NCBI GenBank assembly: GCA_019649035.1
Contig: BMAT01006749.1
Span: 69,567 to 105,586, forward strand
Reading direction: 5' to 3'
Length of the DNA stretch: 36,020 bases
DNA from: Elysia marginata
Lineage: Eukaryota; Mollusca; Gastropoda; Plakobranchidae
In this document: positions 33,501-36,020 of the stretch, piece after piece
Numbering within the stretch: the first letter of the stretch is position 1
Layout: the number at the start of each line of letters is the position of its first letter
Position numbers and translations under genes: made by a program
The notes under the pieces: model-generated
The model's database searches: none
Told to the model about the DNA's origin: nothing
Seen by the model: only the letters and a program-made list of their open reading frames with translations

Positions 33501-35376
33501 AGTTTCATGAGTAGACACTTTCAAGATACCTCAAGATACCTCAATCTGCTTCGTAGCTCTTTTAGAGCATCTATGTGATCATACGCTTAAAGTAATTATT
33601 AGAGAAATCATAGGCAACCCATATGATATTATGGGTAATCGAACAGTTGTACAGTCCGGGTCGAACATTTCGAAAATCATGGGAACAAAACAAATTCTAA
33701 TTATCCCAAACTGAATTATCAGTATACATTTCAAAAGGATAACAAAAAAAGGTAATCTAAGTCTAGTTCGAATATAGAGACTATTCAACTTATTCAGCTT
33801 CTAATCATACAGACCAACTGCCCATACATCGGTAGGCCTACATTTGTTATGCTAGATTATTATGTTAAGTAACACAAGAAAGTTATCTAAAACAAGAAAG
33901 GCCGTAATGGTGTTACTACTGGTGATGCTGATCACGAGTATTGTGACAGCGATGACTCGGACTCTTGCGTTGCTTTCATCCTAACTGGAAGCTACGAAAA
34001 AAAAAAAGAATAAAGAACACTGATGGAAGAGCTTTTGCCTGGTATAAGAACCAGCTAATACAGTTAAATTGAACATTTTGTTAAACTAGATGTAGAAAAG
34101 GGTGAGCAGTGGCGCAATCGGTAGGGCGGTTGACCGCTATCTGAGAGTTCCCGGGTTCTATCCCTAGTCCGAGCTAAATTTTATTTGCTCCCCTGTGCCC
34201 ACCCAGCACTTGATGGGTAGCTAGGTCTCTTAAGACTCGGCGAAAGTAAAGGCGGCGAGGAAAGCAATGGCAAACTACCTAACTATGCCGTGTGCCTAGA
34301 AAAAACAAGGACCCTGCTCCTTGTTCCCCTACGCCCATGTCGAGTATGGTACTACCTTTACCTTTACCTTTAGACGTAAAAAAGGACTCGACGACTAACG
34401 GTTAAACTGGAAATAGATGCAGAGCGACTTCACTTGGGGATGAAACAGCAAAGATTAATCAGAAGATTATGGGTGTAGGCCAATCATAGACTGGTCTGCT
34501 GCAATATGCACACACACACGCAAAGATATTTTTATTGAAACATGGGAGATAAGGCTTATTCAAGACTTTTAAGATCGATTGCTTATGATAAATTTACATC
34601 ATCGTCTACTCACACTCATTAAGTCAAAATTATTATTAGTAATCTTACACTGTAGAGTATGACAGAGGGCTCTAACAGCACAACATAGTTTTGTACAGAC
34701 CTTTCAATTATCCTTATAGGGTGCGTAGCATTATTTCGTATATGAAGGCATTGGTATAATAAACTCAAACAAACCTTTCTCGCTTTTTGTGCCCAATGCC
34801 CCCAGACCTTTTGATTTATCGTCGTCTGTGTCCGACACACGACCGCTGCCGAAGACCAGGTACTACTTGCCCAAGTCTTGCGTGATCGTCCGCTGGGATC
34901 CACTAGTTCACAGTAGCGTGGACAAGATTTGCGAGTGGCTTATCACCACGTAAGTTAAAACAATCAAGATGGGTACACACTTTTAATTCGATACGACTTT
35001 ATCGATACTCATGCCACCGTTTCCATTTTCTAAGGAATTCATTAAGACATTTGCCCCCCGCACTTAATAATTTGACCATTTCCAGCAAATATGAAGTCGG
35101 CTCAGGGTTCTTAAATTTCTCTACTTTTTATTCAAACTCACGTTACTTTATGTAAACCTCAAATCTAGCCTACTTAGCATTAAAAATAAAATAAAATTGT
35201 TATATTTTTACAATTAAGGCATCCATGTGCCTGTCTTGCAAGCTCTTTTAATCTCTTTTGAAACAATTTATCAAGCTTACATGTTTCCCCAACAGCTTTG
35301 GGCCCTTCTTATTCACAACGCGCTCTGCATCCAACTCCATGCTGGTGGCTTTCGAGACGATGGAACAGGCACACAG
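30526..35376 (+). CDS. Unrecognised protein with RRM-like C-terminal half, 3' end beyond the window
   Basis: Exons 30526-30528 (ATG only), 31175-31287, 31747-31981, 32838-32919, 33232-33280, 34806-34949 and 35296-35376 join in frame into 235 residues. I cannot name the family. Residues 1-40 are basic and Ser-rich (KKRSTR, GRRSF) with no signal peptide or membrane segment, so the protein is intracellular. The middle part (45-117) has FTDSRCYKH, TYVGEELARFEATQWR and YHCSSMG; next come KLQPPVF and CNCITKEVLPIF. From about residue 182, CVIVRW, then a helix-like SSVDKICEWLITTFG, then PFLFTTR and SMLVAFETMEQAH follow the beta-alpha-beta-beta order of an RNA-recognition-motif-like fold. The remainder of that fold would lie downstream of the window. 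Consistent splice phases and conserved-looking composition argue it is a real gene; its function is unknown. Confidence 0.75.
31175..31287 (+). CDS. Gene 3, coding exon 2
   Basis: Acceptor CTCCAG after a GT/CT-rich tract, donor GTTAGT. Encodes residues 2-38, basic and Ser-rich, with an internal in-frame ATG at 31214 that could be an alternative start. Confidence 0.75.
31342..31432 (+). repeat. Short tandem repeat, about 35-bp unit (gene 3 intron 2)
   Basis: TTTGAAAATTA and CTTGAAAATTA blocks, each followed by ATT.TTTTGTTATTTTCT, recur about three times with small differences. Confidence 0.75.
31747..31981 (+). CDS. Gene 3, coding exon 3
   Basis: Acceptor ATGCAG, donor GTCAGA. Encodes residues 39-117 without a stop, with three cysteines or aromatic-rich motifs (SRCYKH, ATQWRAAF, PYHCSS). 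Phase 0 at the end. Confidence 0.8.
32204..32242 (+). other. G-quadruplex-forming tract in gene 3 intron 3
   Basis: Several runs of three or more G are separated by loops of one to six bases on the + (sense) strand, which fits the G3+N1-7 pattern. The flanking intron is AT-rich, so the tract stands out. Confidence 0.7.
32838..32919 (+). CDS. Gene 3, coding exon 4
   Basis: Acceptor GTTGCAG, donor GTAGGT. Encodes residues 118-144 (VRYGELIKLQPPVF and a Lys-rich stretch), ending one base into a cysteine codon. Confidence 0.78.
33232..33280 (+). CDS. Gene 3, coding exon 5
   Basis: Short 49-base exon with acceptor CTTTAG and donor GTATGT. Encodes residues 145-160 (CITKEVLPIFQEKR). Both phases fit their neighbours. 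Confidence 0.72.
34102..34371 (+). mobile_element. Full-length tRNA-derived SINE (gene 3 intron 5)
   Basis: The head has box A (TGGCGCAATCGG, 34110-34121) and box B (GGTTCTATCC, 34154-34163), followed by a body shared with 15892-16092 and a tail of repeated ACCTTT units. Imperfect 14-base direct repeats, 12 of 14 matching, flank it at 34088-34101 and 34372-34385. Confidence 0.92.
34806..34949 (+). CDS. Gene 3, coding exon 6
   Basis: Acceptor CCCCAG, donor GTAAGT. Encodes residues 161-208, including the first strand and helix of the RRM-like fold (CVIVRWDP, VDKICEWL). Confidence 0.8.
35296..35376 (+). CDS. Gene 3, coding exon 7 (last visible)
   Basis: Acceptor CAACAG, donor GTGAGG. Encodes residues 209-235 (FGPFLFTT, SMLVAFETMEQAH) and two bases of the next codon. 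The next exon is presumed to lie downstream of the window. Confidence 0.78.
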
Positions 35377-35841
35377 GTGAGGGCAGGCCAAGCCAAACCT
35401 CGATCGCCCTATCAGGCAGACAAAATCAATAGAATTCTTAAACACACCATTCGTATCATTGACTGATTAAGACATAAAAAAGTCTTTTGCAATTTAATCC
35501 ATATGGGAAGTAAGAAAGATTTTGGCATCTTAGAGAATACTACCGCCGTGATAATGACATGCTCCTTGTAATAAAAAGAGCTCTCTTGGTCAGGTTTTTC
35601 TGTACCTAGGCATGTCAGGCATGTAGAAACTCATTTGCTTTTCAGTGCGATCTGAACTAGTTAATAATTCTTAACAGTTAATACACACATGTAAACGCGT
35701 TGCTGTGGTTGAGATTTTTACGACCGTACCAACTCTATTGCGTCTCTTACCTTTAATTCGTAGTACATGTATAACCACGAATAAGGCTGAGTGTATACAG
35801 TTTTCTAAGTTCGAACGGATGTTTCGTTCATCTTTTAAATA

Positions 35842-36020
35842 CGAGGGTGGATCAATAAGTAATGAGAGTGACCTTCCTGTTTGTAAATGCGCGACCTTTG
35901 GTAGTCATATCATATATGAAAACGATCATCAGCTTGTGTCCTTTCGAACCAAATGAAAACATTCCATGTGACGTTGTCACTAGCCATTCTATGACGTCAT
36001 GAAAACATGCGGTGAATAGC
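35842..36020 (+). mobile_element. Left end of a possible mariner-like DNA transposon, cut by the window edge
   Basis: CGAGGGTGGATCAATAAGTA directly follows a TA dinucleotide at 35840-35841. This is the form of terminal inverted repeat found in many mariner-family elements, with TA as target. The partner repeat and any transposase would lie beyond the edge; no transposase motif is visible in the 179 bases present. Confidence 0.5.

Noticed and set aside
35646..35655. Possible terminal exon of gene 3 (TTTTCAG then T GCG ATC TGA)
   Set aside because: The phase fits and would end the protein three residues later, but it would leave the RRM-like fold half finished; continuation beyond the window is more likely.
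1..36020. CRISPR array or bacterial-type operon
   Set aside because: No regularly spaced repeats with unique spacers were seen; genes are split by spliceosomal introns.

Overview
This window is eukaryotic nuclear DNA from an animal. It is AT-rich and has GT-AG introns, long microsatellites, tRNA-derived SINEs and decayed LINEs. The gene content (an invertebrate stanniocalcin, a lid-bearing pancreatic-type lipase) and the tRNA-headed SINEs suggest a mollusc, probably a gastropod. That assignment is inference; nothing here fixes the species.

Three multi-exon genes lie head to tail on the + strand. (1) Positions 409-7353: a complete five-exon gene for a 217-residue secreted protein of the stanniocalcin family. 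(2) Positions 15425-27249: a complete nine-exon gene for a 490-residue secreted lipase of the pancreatic lipase family. It has an intact Ser-Asp-His triad, a 21-residue lid, a C-terminal PLAT-type domain and a good AATAAA signal. (3) From position 30526 to beyond the right edge: at least seven coding exons of an unrecognised cytosolic-type protein whose last visible part looks like the first half of an RRM-like fold. Its first coding exon appears to contribute only the ATG. All exon phases were checked by hand and join without a stop.

Between and inside the genes the sequence is dominated by mobile-element debris. There are five LINE reverse-transcriptase relics (about 1300-1815 -, 3320-3990 -, 8615-8935 +, 14203-14725 -, 26010-26680 +), apparently from several clades. 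There are four tRNA-derived SINE copies with recognisable target-site duplications (9305-9554 +, 13645-13947 -, 15892-16092 +, 34102-34371 +). Two near-perfect foldback palindromes lie in introns 5 and 6 of the lipase gene, and a mariner-like terminal repeat lies at the right edge. Trinucleotide, (GA)n and longer tandem repeats fill much of the rest.

The three genes have no obvious joint pathway; eukaryotic neighbours need not. I found no CRISPR array, no operon and no clearly new multi-gene system. The observations most worth following are the foldback next to the lipase exon 6 splice donor, which keeps the reading frame open for 88 codons; a central sequence shared by two SINEs with different tRNA heads; complementary (CT)n/(GA)n tracts flanking stanniocalcin exons 2-3; and the uncharacterised third gene.
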